This document shows, one piece after another, positions 1-9,295 of a stretch of 64,000 nt of DNA. The notes beneath the pieces were generated by a model. That model was not told the origin of the DNA and searched no databases. It saw only the letters and a list, made by a program, of their open reading frames with translations. This DNA comes from Candidatus Desulfofervidaceae bacterium (lineage in GTDB: Bacteria; Desulfobacterota; Desulfofervidia; Desulfofervidales; Desulfofervidaceae), in assembly GCA_027038965.1 (NCBI GenBank), contig JALWFG010000005.1, positions 248,001 to 312,000 of the forward strand, in the 5' to 3' direction. The translations under genes were made by a program, and so were the position numbers. Position 1 is the stretch's first letter, and the number at the start of each line of letters is the position of its first letter.

Positions 1-1
1 C

Positions 2-385
2 CATTTTGTTCACAAAGTTTGGCAGGAAAATGAACTTTCTAAAATGGTAGAAGGAGGAGTGCCTTATCCGCTTGTTTCCGATGCCGGGGGGAAAATAGGC
101 ACTTTATATGGAGTGTATGACGAACAAGCAGGCATTAATATACGGGGAAGGTTTATTATAGACCCTGATGGGATTATCCAAGCTATGGAAATTTTATCCC
201 CTCCCGTAGGAAGGAATGTAGATGAACTCATCAGACAGCTTCAGGCCTATCAACATGTGCGTCAAACTGGGGGTAATGAAGTATGTCCCTCAGGATGGCG
301 TCCTGGCAAAACTGTGCTTAAACCCGGACCAGATTTGGTCGGCAATGTTTGGAGGGTATGGAAACCTGCTGAGGCCTTCAAATAA
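2..385 (+). CDS. Peroxiredoxin (AhpC/TSA family), C-terminal part
   Basis: The reading frame is open from the first bases of the window, so the gene begins upstream and only about the last 127 residues are present. The visible part reads HFVHKVWQENELSKM, then a PYPLVSDAGGKIGTLYGV segment, then IRGRFIIDPDGIIQ, which is the core of typical 2-Cys peroxiredoxins. The C-terminal VCPSGWRPG carries the resolving cysteine of that class; the peroxidatic cysteine would lie upstream of the window. The family reduces H2O2 and organic peroxides with thioredoxin-like donors in the cytoplasm. A terminator follows directly, so it is the last gene of its transcript. The family call is firm; the exact subfamily is not. 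Confidence 0.93.
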   Translation, partial: HFVHKVWQENELSKMVEGGVPYPLVSDAGGKIGTLYGVYDEQAGINIRGRFIIDPDGIIQAMEILSPPVGRNVDELIRQLQAYQHVRQTGGNEVCPSGWRPGKTVLKPGPDLVGNVWRVWKPAEAFK

Positions 386-416
386 TCTCAATTGAAAAAG
401 GAAAGTTAATGGTTAG

Positions 417-454
417 AAAGGGCTGTCTTTATAAAAAATGGGCAGCCCTTTTTC
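417..454 (+). terminator. Rho-independent terminator after the peroxiredoxin gene
   Basis: AAAGGGCTG at 417-425 pairs perfectly with CAGCCCTTT at 443-451, and the 3' arm runs into a short T tract. It lies about 30 bases after the stop codon and separates this gene from glnA. Confidence 0.85.
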
Positions 455-539
455 TTGCTTAAGGGCAATTGAGGTTTTTTCCTATTGACATTATCCTTCC
501 TATAAACTATTCTGGTTGGCTAGAATTGGTGTTTTACAG

Positions 540-561
540 AATTGTAAAATATTTTACAATT
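540..561. promoter_or_regulatory. 22-bp perfect palindrome upstream of glnA (candidate operator)
   Basis: ATTGTAAAATATTTTACAAT at 541-560 is a perfect palindrome, and one more pair extends it to 540-561. A further TTTTACA half-site lies just upstream at 532-538. It is roughly 50-70 bases upstream of the sigma-54-type -24/-12 element, where an activator or repressor could act. It does not match the usual NtrC site, so the binding protein is unknown. Confidence 0.5.
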
Positions 562-608
562 TTGTAGAGTGTATTTTGATAAAATGTTGAATTTTAGGAA
601 AGATTCTC

Positions 609-625
609 CTGGCATTTTTTTTGCA
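609..625 (+). promoter_or_regulatory. Sigma-54-type -24/-12 promoter for glnA
   Basis: CTGGCATTTTTTTTGCA has the invariant GG (611-612) and GC (623-624) exactly 10 bases apart, as in the family consensus TGGCAC-N5-TTGCA. The start of transcription would fall near base 636, leaving a 5' leader of about 35 bases before the glnA start. Sigma-54 control of glnA is well established in proteobacteria. No rpoN or enhancer-binding protein gene is present in the window. Confidence 0.65.
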
Positions 626-670
626 GCGTAGCGTAAGGCTTAAAAATAAAAACAACAGAGGAGGTTGGCA

Positions 671-2083
671 ATGACACCAAAAGAAGCGCTAGAGTTTGCT
701 CAAAAAAATGGGGCAAAGATGGTGGATTTGAAATTTTGTGATTTTTTGGGTATCTGGCAGCATTTTTCAGTACCCATTCGTTGTCTTGAAGAAAGTAGTT
801 TCGAAGAGGGGTTTGGCTTTGATGGTTCCAGTATTCGGGGCTGGCAGGCCATTAATGCTAGTGACATGTTGATTATCCCTGATCCCAATACCGCTTTTAT
901 GGATCCCTTTTGTGAAGAGCCTACCATAAGCTTCATTTGCGATGTAGTAGACCCTATTACCAAGGAGCCCTATACAAGAGACCCACGGTATGTAGCCAAG
1001 AAGGCAGAGGCATACTTAAAATCTACAGGAATTGCCGATACTGCTTATTTTGGACCTGAAGCCGAGTTTTTCATTTTTGATGACATTAGATTTGACCAAA
1101 ACGAGCATTGTGGCTATTACTTCATCGATTCTATAGAAGGTCGCTGGAATTCTGGAAGGGAAGAAAACCCCAACTTGGGTTACAAACCAAGATACAAAGA
1201 AGGATATTTCCCTGTACCCCCTACTGATTTTTTCCAAGATTTGAGGACTCAAATGGTGCTTCAATTGGAAAAGCTTGGGGTTCAAATTGAGTGTCAGCAT
1301 CATGAGGTAGCCACAGCCGGACAAGCAGAAATTGATATGCGTTTTGCTCCCCTTCTTCAAATGGGTGATAATTTAATGAAATACAAATATGTAATTAAGA
1401 ACGTGGCCATTGAAAATGGGTTCACAGTTACCTTCATGCCCAAACCTGTCTTTAATGACAATGGTACTGGTATGCACACCCACCAAAGTTTGTGGAAAGA
1501 CGGACAACCTCTTTTTGCCGGGGATAGATATGGTGGTCTGAGCGAGATCGCTCTTTATTACATTGGAGGTATTTTGAAACATGCCCCTGCTCTTTGCGCC
1601 TTCACCAATCCCACCACAAATTCTTACAAGCGTTTGGTGCCGGGCTTTGAGGCTCCTGTAAACTTGGCCTATAGTAGCCGTAATAGAAGTGCAGCGGTGA
1701 GAATTCCTATGTATTCTCCTTCTCCTAAGGCCAAGCGAATTGAGGTCAGGTTCCCCGACCCTTCCTGCAACGGCTATCTTGCCTTTGCGGCCATGTTGAT
1801 GGCTGGACTCGACGGTATTGAAAACAAAATTGACCCTGGTGAACCACTTGATAAAGACATTTATTCCTTAAGCCCTGAAGAATTGGCTGGTGTCCCCTCA
1901 ACACCAGGCTCTTTGGAAGAGGCCTTAAAGGCCCTTGAAGCAGATCATGACTTCTTGCTCAAAGGTAATGTCTTCACCGAAGATGTGATTGAAAAATGGA
2001 TTGAGTGGAAGATGGAAAAAGAAGTAAATGCCGTTAACCTTCGTCCTCATCCTTGGGAATTTGCCCTCTATTTCGATGTTTAA
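671..2083 (+). CDS. glnA: Glutamine synthetase, type I (GSI)
   Basis: The protein makes glutamine from glutamate, ammonia and ATP and is the entry point of nitrogen assimilation. It has 470 residues, the usual GSI length. Visible family motifs are the [10 protein letters not shown] segment near residue 51, the EAEFF metal-site region, the HTHQSLW segment and the [12 protein letters not shown]-site motif near residue 336. Tyr398 in [10 protein letters not shown] aligns with the adenylylated tyrosine of GSI-beta enzymes, so control by adenylylation is possible. An upstream in-frame TTG at 665 abuts the GGAGG ribosome-binding site; ATG 671 leaves a 6-base spacer and is preferred. It is a monocistronic unit between two terminators. 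Confidence 0.97.
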   Translation: MTPKEALEFAQKNGAKMVDLKFCDFLGIWQHFSVPIRCLEESSFEEGFGFDGSSIRGWQAINASDMLIIPDPNTAFMDPFCEEPTISFICDVVDPITKEPYTRDPRYVAKKAEAYLKSTGIADTAYFGPEAEFFIFDDIRFDQNEHCGYYFIDSIEGRWNSGREENPNLGYKPRYKEGYFPVPPTDFFQDLRTQMVLQLEKLGVQIECQHHEVATAGQAEIDMRFAPLLQMGDNLMKYKYVIKNVAIENGFTVTFMPKPVFNDNGTGMHTHQSLWKDGQPLFAGDRYGGLSEIALYYIGGILKHAPALCAFTNPTTNSYKRLVPGFEAPVNLAYSSRNRSAAVRIPMYSPSPKAKRIEVRFPDPSCNGYLAFAAMLMAGLDGIENKIDPGEPLDKDIYSLSPEELAGVPSTPGSLEEALKALEADHDFLLKGNVFTEDVIEKWIEWKMEKEVNAVNLRPHPWEFALYFDV

Positions 2084-2092
2084 AAGGCTTTG

Positions 2093-2120
2093 GGGCAGGG
2101 CGAAAGCCCCTGCCCTTCTT
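2093..2120 (+). terminator. Terminator after glnA
   Basis: GGGCAGGG (2093-2100) pairs with CCCTGCCC (2108-2115) around a GAAA-containing loop and is followed by TTCTT. It sits between the glnA stop and the stop of the convergent radical SAM gene. Confidence 0.75.
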
Positions 2121-3855
2121 ATAAACCTCTGCAAACCCCACATAGGTTACATTCTTTCATGGGGCATATACTGCCAGGTTTGGCAGAAAGGGCCTTTTGG
2201 TACTCTTGATAGAGGAACTCTCTGTTCAAGCCATGAGAGATTACCTCCCAGGGGAAAAATTCGTTGGCATCTCTTGGTCTTAACACAAAGAAATCGGGGT
2301 TTATCACACTCTTTTTTAGCGCCTGCTCCCAACCCATTTTAAAGGCCAAGTAAAGGATCTCTCCTACCCTTCTATCTCCCCTCGCCAATAAAGCCTGAAC
2401 ATAGGCCCATTTGGGGAGGTCAAAGGAAAGGCTAACTCCCCTTTCCCTTTTGAAAACCGTTTTTAGCCACTTCCCTTTTTTCTTAAGAGCAGAAATCTCT
2501 TCCATAGGATGCCATTGGAAGGGGGTAAAGGGCTTGGGGACAAAAGAGGCAACACTCAGATATATTTGGGGACAAAACCGCCCCTGATGCCTATTAAGCA
2601 TGTCTTTTTTTATTTTCTTCACAAGCCCAAAAATGGCCTCTATATCTTTTTGGTTCTCGGTAGGTAAACCAATGATAAAATAAAGCTTTAAGGTCTTAAA
2701 GCCGCATTCGGACACCAGAGAAGCCGCCTTTAGAATTTGGTCTTCAGAAAGACCTTTATTAATTACATTTCTTAGGCGTTGAGAACCTGCTTCAGGGGCA
2801 ATAGTAATTGTTTTATGGCCATTTCTCTTAAAAATCTCAAGGAGTTCAAGACTAAGGGCATCTGCCCTTAAAGAAGAAACCGAAAAGTGGGCATTTTGGA
2901 TCAAAATGAATTCTAAGATTTCTTTTAAATAAGGATAATCGTTAACTGCTGCCCCGATAAGACCAATTTTATCACTTAATTTTATCCCCTCTTTGATATC
3001 CTTTAATATAGAGTCTAAGGGACGCATCCTGGGAGGCCTATATACGTAACCTGCACCACAAAAACGGCACCCACGGGGACAGCCCCTTTCAATTTCAATC
3101 AAAAACATGTTGGAAAATTCAGTTTGAGAAGTTACAATTTGAGAACATGCTCTTATTTCCTCTTTTTTAACCCTCCTTTTTATGATGGGATAAGGCAATT
3201 CTTTAGAAGGTTTCATTTCCCTTAAGGTTCCCTCTGAGGCGTATAAAGGTTGATAGGCCCAAGGAACATAAACCCCGGGTGTGTCCCTAGCAATAAGAAA
3301 AAGACGGTGTCTCCTTTCGGCCTCATACCTTAAAAAATTGGATATAAATTCATCTAAAAATCCCTCTCCCTCCCCAATTAAAAAAAAATCCATAAACAAG
3401 GCTAGGGGTTCAGGATTAAGCCAAGTGGCAATTCCCCCAGCCCCTATAAAGGGGAGAGAATAATCATTTTTTCTTTCTTCGGCCCAGAAAGGAATACCCG
3501 CCATAGAAAGAATTTTTAGCACGTTAAGATAATCGCTTTCAAAGGAAACAGAAAAAAGCACCAAATCGAAGTCCTTCATAGGACGTTGACTCTCAGCAGA
3601 GAGAAGCGGTGCTTGGTATTTTTTTAAAAGGTGTTCTTCTTCAAGGTCTGGTAGAAAAAAACGCTCACATACAACATCGCTTCTTTTATTTAGGATTCCA
3701 TAAACCGTTTGAAATCCCAGATTGGACATGCCCAAGTAATAAGTATTGGGATAGACAAGGGCAATAGAAAGTCTTCCTCCCCAGTTTTTAAGATATACTT
3801 TACCTTTTTCTGTCTTAAGCCGGCGCAGATAGAAGTTTTTAAGTGCCCAGTTCAT
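2119..3855 (-). CDS. Radical SAM protein with N-terminal B12-binding-like domain
   Basis: A 578-residue protein. The N-terminal part (about residues 25-200) resembles cobalamin-binding Rossmann domains that precede radical SAM cores (YPNTYYLGMSNLGFQTVYGIL), but I see no clear DxHxxG cobalamin ligand. Near residue 260, GCPRGCRFCGAG supplies the CX3CX2C [4Fe-4S] ligands that cleave S-adenosylmethionine. The C-terminus is cysteine-rich (CPMKECNLCGVCRGL) and may hold a second cluster. ATG 3855 shares its A with the ftsZ stop (TGATG), so translation is coupled to ftsZ; the TTG one codon earlier is less likely. The substrate is unknown. The fold call is firm and the function open. Confidence 0.88.
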   Translation of the reverse strand: MNWALKNFYLRRLKTEKGKVYLKNWGGRLSIALVYPNTYYLGMSNLGFQTVYGILNKRSDVVCERFFLPDLEEEHLLKKYQAPLLSAESQRPMKDFDLVLFSVSFESDYLNVLKILSMAGIPFWAEERKNDYSLPFIGAGGIATWLNPEPLALFMDFFLIGEGEGFLDEFISNFLRYEAERRHRLFLIARDTPGVYVPWAYQPLYASEGTLREMKPSKELPYPIIKRRVKKEEIRACSQIVTSQTEFSNMFLIEIERGCPRGCRFCGAGYVYRPPRMRPLDSILKDIKEGIKLSDKIGLIGAAVNDYPYLKEILEFILIQNAHFSVSSLRADALSLELLEIFKRNGHKTITIAPEAGSQRLRNVINKGLSEDQILKAASLVSECGFKTLKLYFIIGLPTENQKDIEAIFGLVKKIKKDMLNRHQGRFCPQIYLSVASFVPKPFTPFQWHPMEEISALKKKGKWLKTVFKRERGVSLSFDLPKWAYVQALLARGDRRVGEILYLAFKMGWEQALKKSVINPDFFVLRPRDANEFFPWEVISHGLNREFLYQEYQKALSAKPGSICPMKECNLCGVCRGL

Positions 3856-5000
3856 CAATCCATTCTTTTACGAATAAACGTAGGGATGTCTAAATCATCC
3901 TCCTCTCCTGGTAAGCGAAATATGCGACGCTGTTTATGCATTATATTCTCTTTGTCTTTAGCCTCTTTTCCCTTCATGGCCTTGAACTTTTCTAAAGAAG
4001 GAACTTCATCCTCTGATGGCTGAGACATGCTCTTTTGCACTTCTTCTTTTCTGATGCCAGTAGCAATTACCGTGATCATCATCTTGTCTCCTACATTATC
4101 ATCTATAACCGTACCCCAGATGATATTGGCATCCTCTGCGGCCTCTTTATAGATGAGAGAGGAAGCAGCATCTACTTCTTCTAAAGTCATATCTGAAGAT
4201 GCGGTAATATTCACCAAAACTCCCTTTGCCCCTTTAATCGATATATCCTCAAGTAAAGGACTATTAATAGCCTTTTCTGCTGCTTCTATGGCCCGATTCT
4301 CTCCGCCGGCTGTTCCTGTTCCCATAAGGGCCAATCCCTTTTCCTCCATAATGGTGCGGACATCAGCAAAATCAACATTTACCAAACCCGGGATGGTAAT
4401 CAAATCGGCAATTCCCTTAACGGCATAGAACAGAACTTCATCTGCCTTCTTAAATGCCTGAATAAGCGTAGGAGTCTTTTGAATAGAAGTAAAAAGCCTA
4501 TCGTTAGGAATTGTAATAATCGTATCAACTACGTCTTTTAGTTGTTCAATCCCATTAAGGGCACTTTCTAAGCGTCTTCTTCCTTCAAACTTAAAGGGTT
4601 TAGTCACCACAGCTACCGTAAGTGCCCCCAATTCTCTACTCACTTGGGCTACTACAGGAGCGGCACCAGTTCCAGTCCCCCCTCCCATACCAGCAGTAAT
4701 AAAAACCATATCACTTCCCTCAAGAACCTCTTTTATTTGGTCAACGCTTTCCAAGGCCGCCTCTCGTCCCACTTCAGGCTTGGCCCCTGCCCCTAATCCC
4801 CTAGTTACATTTGGCCCTAGCTGGACCTTTATAGGGGCCAGGTTTGTCTCTAAGGCTTGAAGGTCGGTATTAGCAGCGATAAAGTTCACATTTTTAAGCC
4901 CAGATTCAATCATATTATTAATGGCATTACCTCCGGCTCCACCAAGACCAATTACTTTAATTCTAGCGGTTAAGCCTTCTTCTACCAAATCTATCCGCAT
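3855..5000 (-). CDS. ftsZ: Cell division GTPase FtsZ
   Basis: The tubulin homologue that polymerises into the division ring at midcell. The 381-residue protein shows the N-terminal nucleotide fold ([13 protein letters not shown]), the GTP signature [10 protein letters not shown], and the conserved C-terminal peptide [14 protein letters not shown] that binds FtsA and other tethers. A ribosome-binding site GGAGGG precedes ATG 5000. It is the last cell-division gene of the dcw cluster, 55 bases after ftsA, and its stop overlaps the start of the radical SAM gene by one base. Confidence 0.98.
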   Translation of the reverse strand: MRIDLVEEGLTARIKVIGLGGAGGNAINNMIESGLKNVNFIAANTDLQALETNLAPIKVQLGPNVTRGLGAGAKPEVGREAALESVDQIKEVLEGSDMVFITAGMGGGTGTGAAPVVAQVSRELGALTVAVVTKPFKFEGRRRLESALNGIEQLKDVVDTIITIPNDRLFTSIQKTPTLIQAFKKADEVLFYAVKGIADLITIPGLVNVDFADVRTIMEEKGLALMGTGTAGGENRAIEAAEKAINSPLLEDISIKGAKGVLVNITASSDMTLEEVDAASSLIYKEAAEDANIIWGTVIDDNVGDKMMITVIATGIRKEEVQKSMSQPSEDEVPSLEKFKAMKGKEAKDKENIMHKQRRIFRLPGEEDDLDIPTFIRKRMD

Positions 5001-5055
5001 TTCTTCACCCTCCTAATTTTTTATTCTTGTATTCATTACACAAAGCTAAGCTTAA

Positions 5056-6291
5056 CTAAAAGGCCTCTTTAAACCAAGCCTTAATATTATCAATAAACCT
5101 TTCCCAAGCTCCCCTTTTTCTTCTTGAAACATATTGCTCTGCCCCTCCTTGAAGCTTAAATCCATATTTTACCAATCCTACGGCTGTAGCATACATGGGA
5201 TTGCGAATTACGTCAGATAAACCTCCAATATCTCTGGTGTAACCTATTCTCACAGGCAAACCAAAAATTTGTTCTGCCATTTCTACAAGCCCCGGAAGCA
5301 ATGAAGAGCCCCCGGTAATCACTACCCCTGCTGCTAGGGAATCCTTCAATCCATTTTTGATAAACTCATGGTCTACCAAACCCAAGATTTCTTCTACCCT
5401 AGGTTCAATAATCTGAACTAAGACACTTCTAGAAATCCTTCTCGTCTTTTTATCCCCGACATTTCTTATTTCAATCTCTTCATTCCCCTCCAACAAAGAA
5501 GAGCTGGCCAAACCGTATTTCAATTTTATCTTTTCGGCCTCTGAAATAGGAATGCGCAAGCCAAAGGCAATATCATTGGTAATATTTGTGCCACCTACTC
5601 CTAAAATTGCCGAATGACTTATACTATGCTCTGAAAAAGTAGTAATATCGGTCGTACCCCCTCCCAAATCCATTAATCCCACCCCTAAAGCCTTTTCCTC
5701 ATCTGTCAATACGGCCTCACTGGCCGCTAAGGGTTGAAGCACTACTTCTATCACATCCAAACCTGCCTTTTGAATACACCGAATAAGAGTTTGCACTGCC
5801 GCCACTGAGGCTGTGATAATGTGGACCTTTGTCTCAAGCCTCACTCCAGCCATTCCTCTGGGGTCTCTAATTCCTGTCTGATCATCTACGATAAACTCTT
5901 GAGGTAAAACGTGAATCACCTGTCTCTCTGGCGGTAATGAAACCATTCGAGCGGTTTCAATAACTCGATCAACGTCCTTTTTAGTTACCTCTCGGTGCTT
6001 TAAGGCAATTACCCCTTGGCTATTAATGGATTGAATATGATTGCCGGCAATACCTGTGTAAACGCTGTGAATTTCACACCCAGCCATCATTTCGGCCTCT
6101 TCTATGGCCTTTTTAATGGAATTTATAGTCTCTTCAACATTGACCACCATTCCCTTTCGGAGGCCATAAGATGGACTACATCCCACCCCAATAATATCCA
6201 AAGTTCCCTCTTCGGTAGGCTCAGCCACAACAGCACACACCTTGGTAGTCCCAATATCAAGTCCGACGATTAATTCCCCTTTACGTGCCAT
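5056..6291 (-). CDS. ftsA: Cell division protein FtsA
   Basis: Actin-fold ATPase that tethers FtsZ to the membrane and recruits later divisome proteins. The 411-residue protein begins IVGLDIGTTKVCAVVAE (phosphate 1 motif) and has DLGGGTTDIT (phosphate 2) and the GVVITGGSSLLPG adenosine motif. The C-terminal end, RFIDNIKAWFKEAF, is the expected amphipathic membrane-targeting helix. An AGGAG ribosome-binding site lies 7 bases before ATG 6291. It lies between ftsQ and ftsZ, the canonical order. Confidence 0.98.
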   Translation of the reverse strand: MARKGELIVGLDIGTTKVCAVVAEPTEEGTLDIIGVGCSPSYGLRKGMVVNVEETINSIKKAIEEAEMMAGCEIHSVYTGIAGNHIQSINSQGVIALKHREVTKKDVDRVIETARMVSLPPERQVIHVLPQEFIVDDQTGIRDPRGMAGVRLETKVHIITASVAAVQTLIRCIQKAGLDVIEVVLQPLAASEAVLTDEEKALGVGLMDLGGGTTDITTFSEHSISHSAILGVGGTNITNDIAFGLRIPISEAEKIKLKYGLASSSLLEGNEEIEIRNVGDKKTRRISRSVLVQIIEPRVEEILGLVDHEFIKNGLKDSLAAGVVITGGSSLLPGLVEMAEQIFGLPVRIGYTRDIGGLSDVIRNPMYATAVGLVKYGFKLQGGAEQYVSRRKRGAWERFIDNIKAWFKEAF

Positions 6292-6315
6292 TAGACTCTC
6301 CTTTGTTTTTGGTCC

Positions 6316-7053
6316 TCAATTTCCTAATTTTGCATATACCCGATTAGTATCTGTTAAATCAATTTGGCTTAAAGTAATGCCCTTTTTTTGAATATAAGAC
6401 AAAACTTTTTTTAGGATATTCAATTTGGCTATAAAATTGCCTTTTCCAAAAACAATTTTACGCCCCTTTATTGTAAATACTGTAATCCCCAAATCCTTAT
6501 CTACATGAATTTCAGAAATCGCACTTAGGGTTAAAGGAAATTTATTTTGACTCAAAATTTTTAAAAATGAAATGGCAGGTTTAATTTTGGGGTCGCTGAC
6601 CGAACTAATCCCTGTAATTACAGGGAGATCAAACTTGTTTGCTTTTCCCAAAATACACCTTCCACCTTTATCTACCCACCACCAATGGTCTTTTATGTAG
6701 GCTAGGGCGATAATCTTCCTCTCTTCAATTTTTATTTTGACAGTTTGAGGCCATATCCTAGAAATATTTACTGCCTTTATAAGGGGATGGTGCAAAAGTC
6801 GTTGCCTTATTTTTTGAGTATTCAGACTAATAAGACTTTTATGGCCAATATTGGCCAAATTAAGGACTTCTTCCTTGCTAATTTGTTTATTTCCCACTAC
6901 CATAACCCTAGCAATTCTCAACTGAGGTATTTGACAAAGATATGCATATCCTATCAAACACCCTAAACTTATTACTCCCACGAAAGCAATAACGCCAACA
7001 ATTCCAAAAATGGCCTTCCAGTTTCTCTTTTTGCGATAATAATTTCTTTTCAT
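6316..7053 (-). CDS. ftsQ: Cell division protein FtsQ
   Basis: Bitopic membrane protein that links the cytoplasmic ring to the periplasmic septal synthase through FtsL and FtsB. The 245-residue product has a basic cytoplasmic N-terminus (KRNYYRKKRNWK), one transmembrane segment at about residues 15-40, a POTRA domain beginning LRIARVMVVGNKQISKEEVL, and the beta domain after it. The start ATG 7053 overlaps the murB stop by 4 bases, so the pair is translationally coupled. Confidence 0.93.
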   Translation of the reverse strand: MKRNYYRKKRNWKAIFGIVGVIAFVGVISLGCLIGYAYLCQIPQLRIARVMVVGNKQISKEEVLNLANIGHKSLISLNTQKIRQRLLHHPLIKAVNISRIWPQTVKIKIEERKIIALAYIKDHWWWVDKGGRCILGKANKFDLPVITGISSVSDPKIKPAISFLKILSQNKFPLTLSAISEIHVDKDLGITVFTIKGRKIVFGKGNFIAKLNILKKVLSYIQKKGITLSQIDLTDTNRVYAKLGN

Positions 7054-7934
7054 AGCAAAATTTCTATTTCTGGCTCCAACAGCACCCCTGTTTTCCTTTT
7101 TACTCTCTCCCTTACAAGGTTCATCAAGTCAAGAACATCCTTTGCTCTTGCATTGCCTGTATTCACAATAAAATTGGCATGTTTGGGAGAAACACAGGCT
7201 CCACCAATACATTTCCCTTTTAAGCCAGTCTTTTCTATCAAAAAGCCAGCACTTATACCAGGCAGATTTTTAAAGACGCACCCGGCTGAAGGCATAAATA
7301 AAGGTTGAGTCTGCTTTTTTTGCAAAAAAAACTTTCTGATTTCATTTTGCACCTTGAACGAAGGACTGGACTTAAGTCCAATCTCTGCCTTCAAAATAAT
7401 GTCTGTCCGTGCCAATTTGGTATAACGATAGCCATAAAAATCACTTTCCCAAGAAATCCATCTAACCTCGTTTGGCACAGAAAATATCTTAACCCTTTTT
7501 ATTCTCTCTCCAATTGACATCTGGGCTGTTCCAGCATTGACCTTTACTGCCCCCCCAATAGTACCAGGAATCCCAGCCATAAAGGAAATTCCATCCCAGC
7601 CATACTTTATACAAAGGCCAAGTATATCAGATATTTTCATTCCAGCAGAAACATTTAACAAAACATTGTTAGACTCCCTTTCCCATCGCCATTGATTTAA
7701 TTTTAAAACAATTACCACCCCTGCAAAGCCTTCATCAAGGGGCAACACATTACTTCCTCTACCCAAAATATAGTAAGGGCATTCAATGGCAATTAGGTAA
7801 TCAATCAGCCCCAAAAGTTGTTCTTCAGTTTCTACCCAAACTACGGCCTTGGCCGGGCCTCCGACTTTAAATGTTACCAGATTTGCTAAGGGATAATTAT
7901 ATGCTACCTTTCCAAATTTCCTTAATCTTCGCAT
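7050..7934 (-). CDS. murB: UDP-N-acetylenolpyruvoylglucosamine reductase MurB
   Basis: FAD- and NADPH-dependent enzyme that reduces UDP-GlcNAc-enolpyruvate to UDP-MurNAc in the cytoplasm. The 294-residue length and the absence of the extra E. coli-type insertion fit the short type II enzymes. Visible motifs are the FAD-binding GRGSNVL, GIPGTIGGAVKVNAG, and the C-terminal region with SAGCVFKNL, where the serine is the proton donor. It follows murC by 5 bases, and no ddl gene is present between murB and ftsQ. Confidence 0.96.
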   Translation of the reverse strand: MRRLRKFGKVAYNYPLANLVTFKVGGPAKAVVWVETEEQLLGLIDYLIAIECPYYILGRGSNVLPLDEGFAGVVIVLKLNQWRWERESNNVLLNVSAGMKISDILGLCIKYGWDGISFMAGIPGTIGGAVKVNAGTAQMSIGERIKRVKIFSVPNEVRWISWESDFYGYRYTKLARTDIILKAEIGLKSSPSFKVQNEIRKFFLQKKQTQPLFMPSAGCVFKNLPGISAGFLIEKTGLKGKCIGGACVSPKHANFIVNTGNARAKDVLDLMNLVRERVKRKTGVLLEPEIEILL

Positions 7935-7939
7935 TCTAA

Positions 7940-9295
7940 TTACCTTAACAAAGTTTCTCCTACTCGATAGACATCTCCTGCTCCAAGGGTAAGAACAATA
8001 TCCCCTTGTCTAAGCATAACCTCTAGTCTTTTTAAAATATCATCAAAATTAGGGCAATAATAGACAATCCGATTTCGGGCAATTCCTTCGGCCAGCCATT
8101 TTCCAGTAACACCTTTTATAGGGGCCTCACAAGCACTGTAAATTTCAGTAATGATTAACTCATCCGACATTTCAAAGGCATTGATAAAATCATGGTACAA
8201 GGCCTTAGTGCGGGTATATCTGTGGGGTTGGAAGATGGTAATAAGCCGCCTGTGGGGCCATTTCTGTTTGATGGCTTCAAGGGTCGCCTTAATTTCTGTA
8301 GGATGATGTCCGTAATCGTCTAAAACTAAAATACCGCCTTTTTCTCCTTTTACTTCAAGTCTTCTGCTTACTCCTTGGAATGACTCTAAGACCAAAGTGG
8401 TCTTTTTTAAATCTATTCCTAAGACATCGGCTACGGCTATGGCAGCAAGAGCATTAAGGACGTTATGCCTCCCTGGAACTGAGAGACGAACAGTCCCTCG
8501 GAATTTTTCCCTTAAGTAAAGCTCAAATTGAGTCCCCTGATTGTCTAAAGACAAATTCCGAGCTTCTATATCATACCCCTCTCCAATTCCATAACTAAGC
8601 CAAGGCACAGAATTTTCTTTAACAATAGTACTAAGGACATCATCTCCTCCCCAGAAGATAATCTTACCATAGGGAAAAACTCCTTTTATAAATCTTTTAA
8701 AGGCCGCTATAATTGACTCCTTTGTTTGATAGTAATCAAGGTGGTCAGGTTCTACATTAGTAATCACGGCTATATAGGGGTTAAGCTTCAAGAAACTACC
8801 ATCACTTTCATCTGCTTCGGCTACCAAATATTCTCCCTTTCCCAACCAAGCATTTATCCCTTCTTCATTTATACACCCTCCCACTACAACCGCAGGATCC
8901 CAGCCTGTCTTTTTCAAAACAGTAGCAATCATGGCAGATGTAGTTGTTTTGCCATGCGTTCCCGCTACGGCGATTCCCTTTTTTCTTTGCATAATGATGG
9001 CCAGCAAATCCCCTCTGGAAAGCAAGGGCAAGCCCTTCTGCCGAGCCACATTAAGTTCGGGATTATCTGGTCCTATAGCCGAAGAATACACAACCACTTC
9101 GGCACCATTAACATGCTCTGCCTTATGACCTGTATAGATCTTACCCCCTTTATCCTTCAATCTCTTAACCAAATAATTGACCCCAAGGTCCGAACCTGTA
9201 ACGGTATATCCGGCATCAAGGAGGATATTGGCAAGACCACTCATGCCAATTCCTCCAATGCCCACAAAGTGAAAATTATGCCAAGGCAAATTCAT
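7940..9295 (-). CDS. murC: UDP-N-acetylmuramate--L-alanine ligase MurC
   Basis: First of the four ATP-dependent Mur ligases; it adds L-alanine to UDP-MurNAc. The 451-residue product shows the N-terminal Rossmann motif GIGGIGMSGLA, the P-loop GTHGKTTTSAM, the central EADESDGSFL segment and a YGHHPTEI motif typical of MurC. ATG 9295 overlaps the murG stop by 4 bases, which suggests coupled translation. Confidence 0.98.
   Translation of the reverse strand: MNLPWHNFHFVGIGGIGMSGLANILLDAGYTVTGSDLGVNYLVKRLKDKGGKIYTGHKAEHVNGAEVVVYSSAIGPDNPELNVARQKGLPLLSRGDLLAIIMQRKKGIAVAGTHGKTTTSAMIATVLKKTGWDPAVVVGGCINEEGINAWLGKGEYLVAEADESDGSFLKLNPYIAVITNVEPDHLDYYQTKESIIAAFKRFIKGVFPYGKIIFWGGDDVLSTIVKENSVPWLSYGIGEGYDIEARNLSLDNQGTQFELYLREKFRGTVRLSVPGRHNVLNALAAIAVADVLGIDLKKTTLVLESFQGVSRRLEVKGEKGGILVLDDYGHHPTEIKATLEAIKQKWPHRRLITIFQPHRYTRTKALYHDFINAFEMSDELIITEIYSACEAPIKGVTGKWLAEGIARNRIVYYCPNFDDILKRLEVMLRQGDIVLTLGAGDVYRVGETLLR

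Noticed and set aside
1016-1360. Open frame opposite glnA
   Set aside because: Antisense shadow of glnA with no support of its own.
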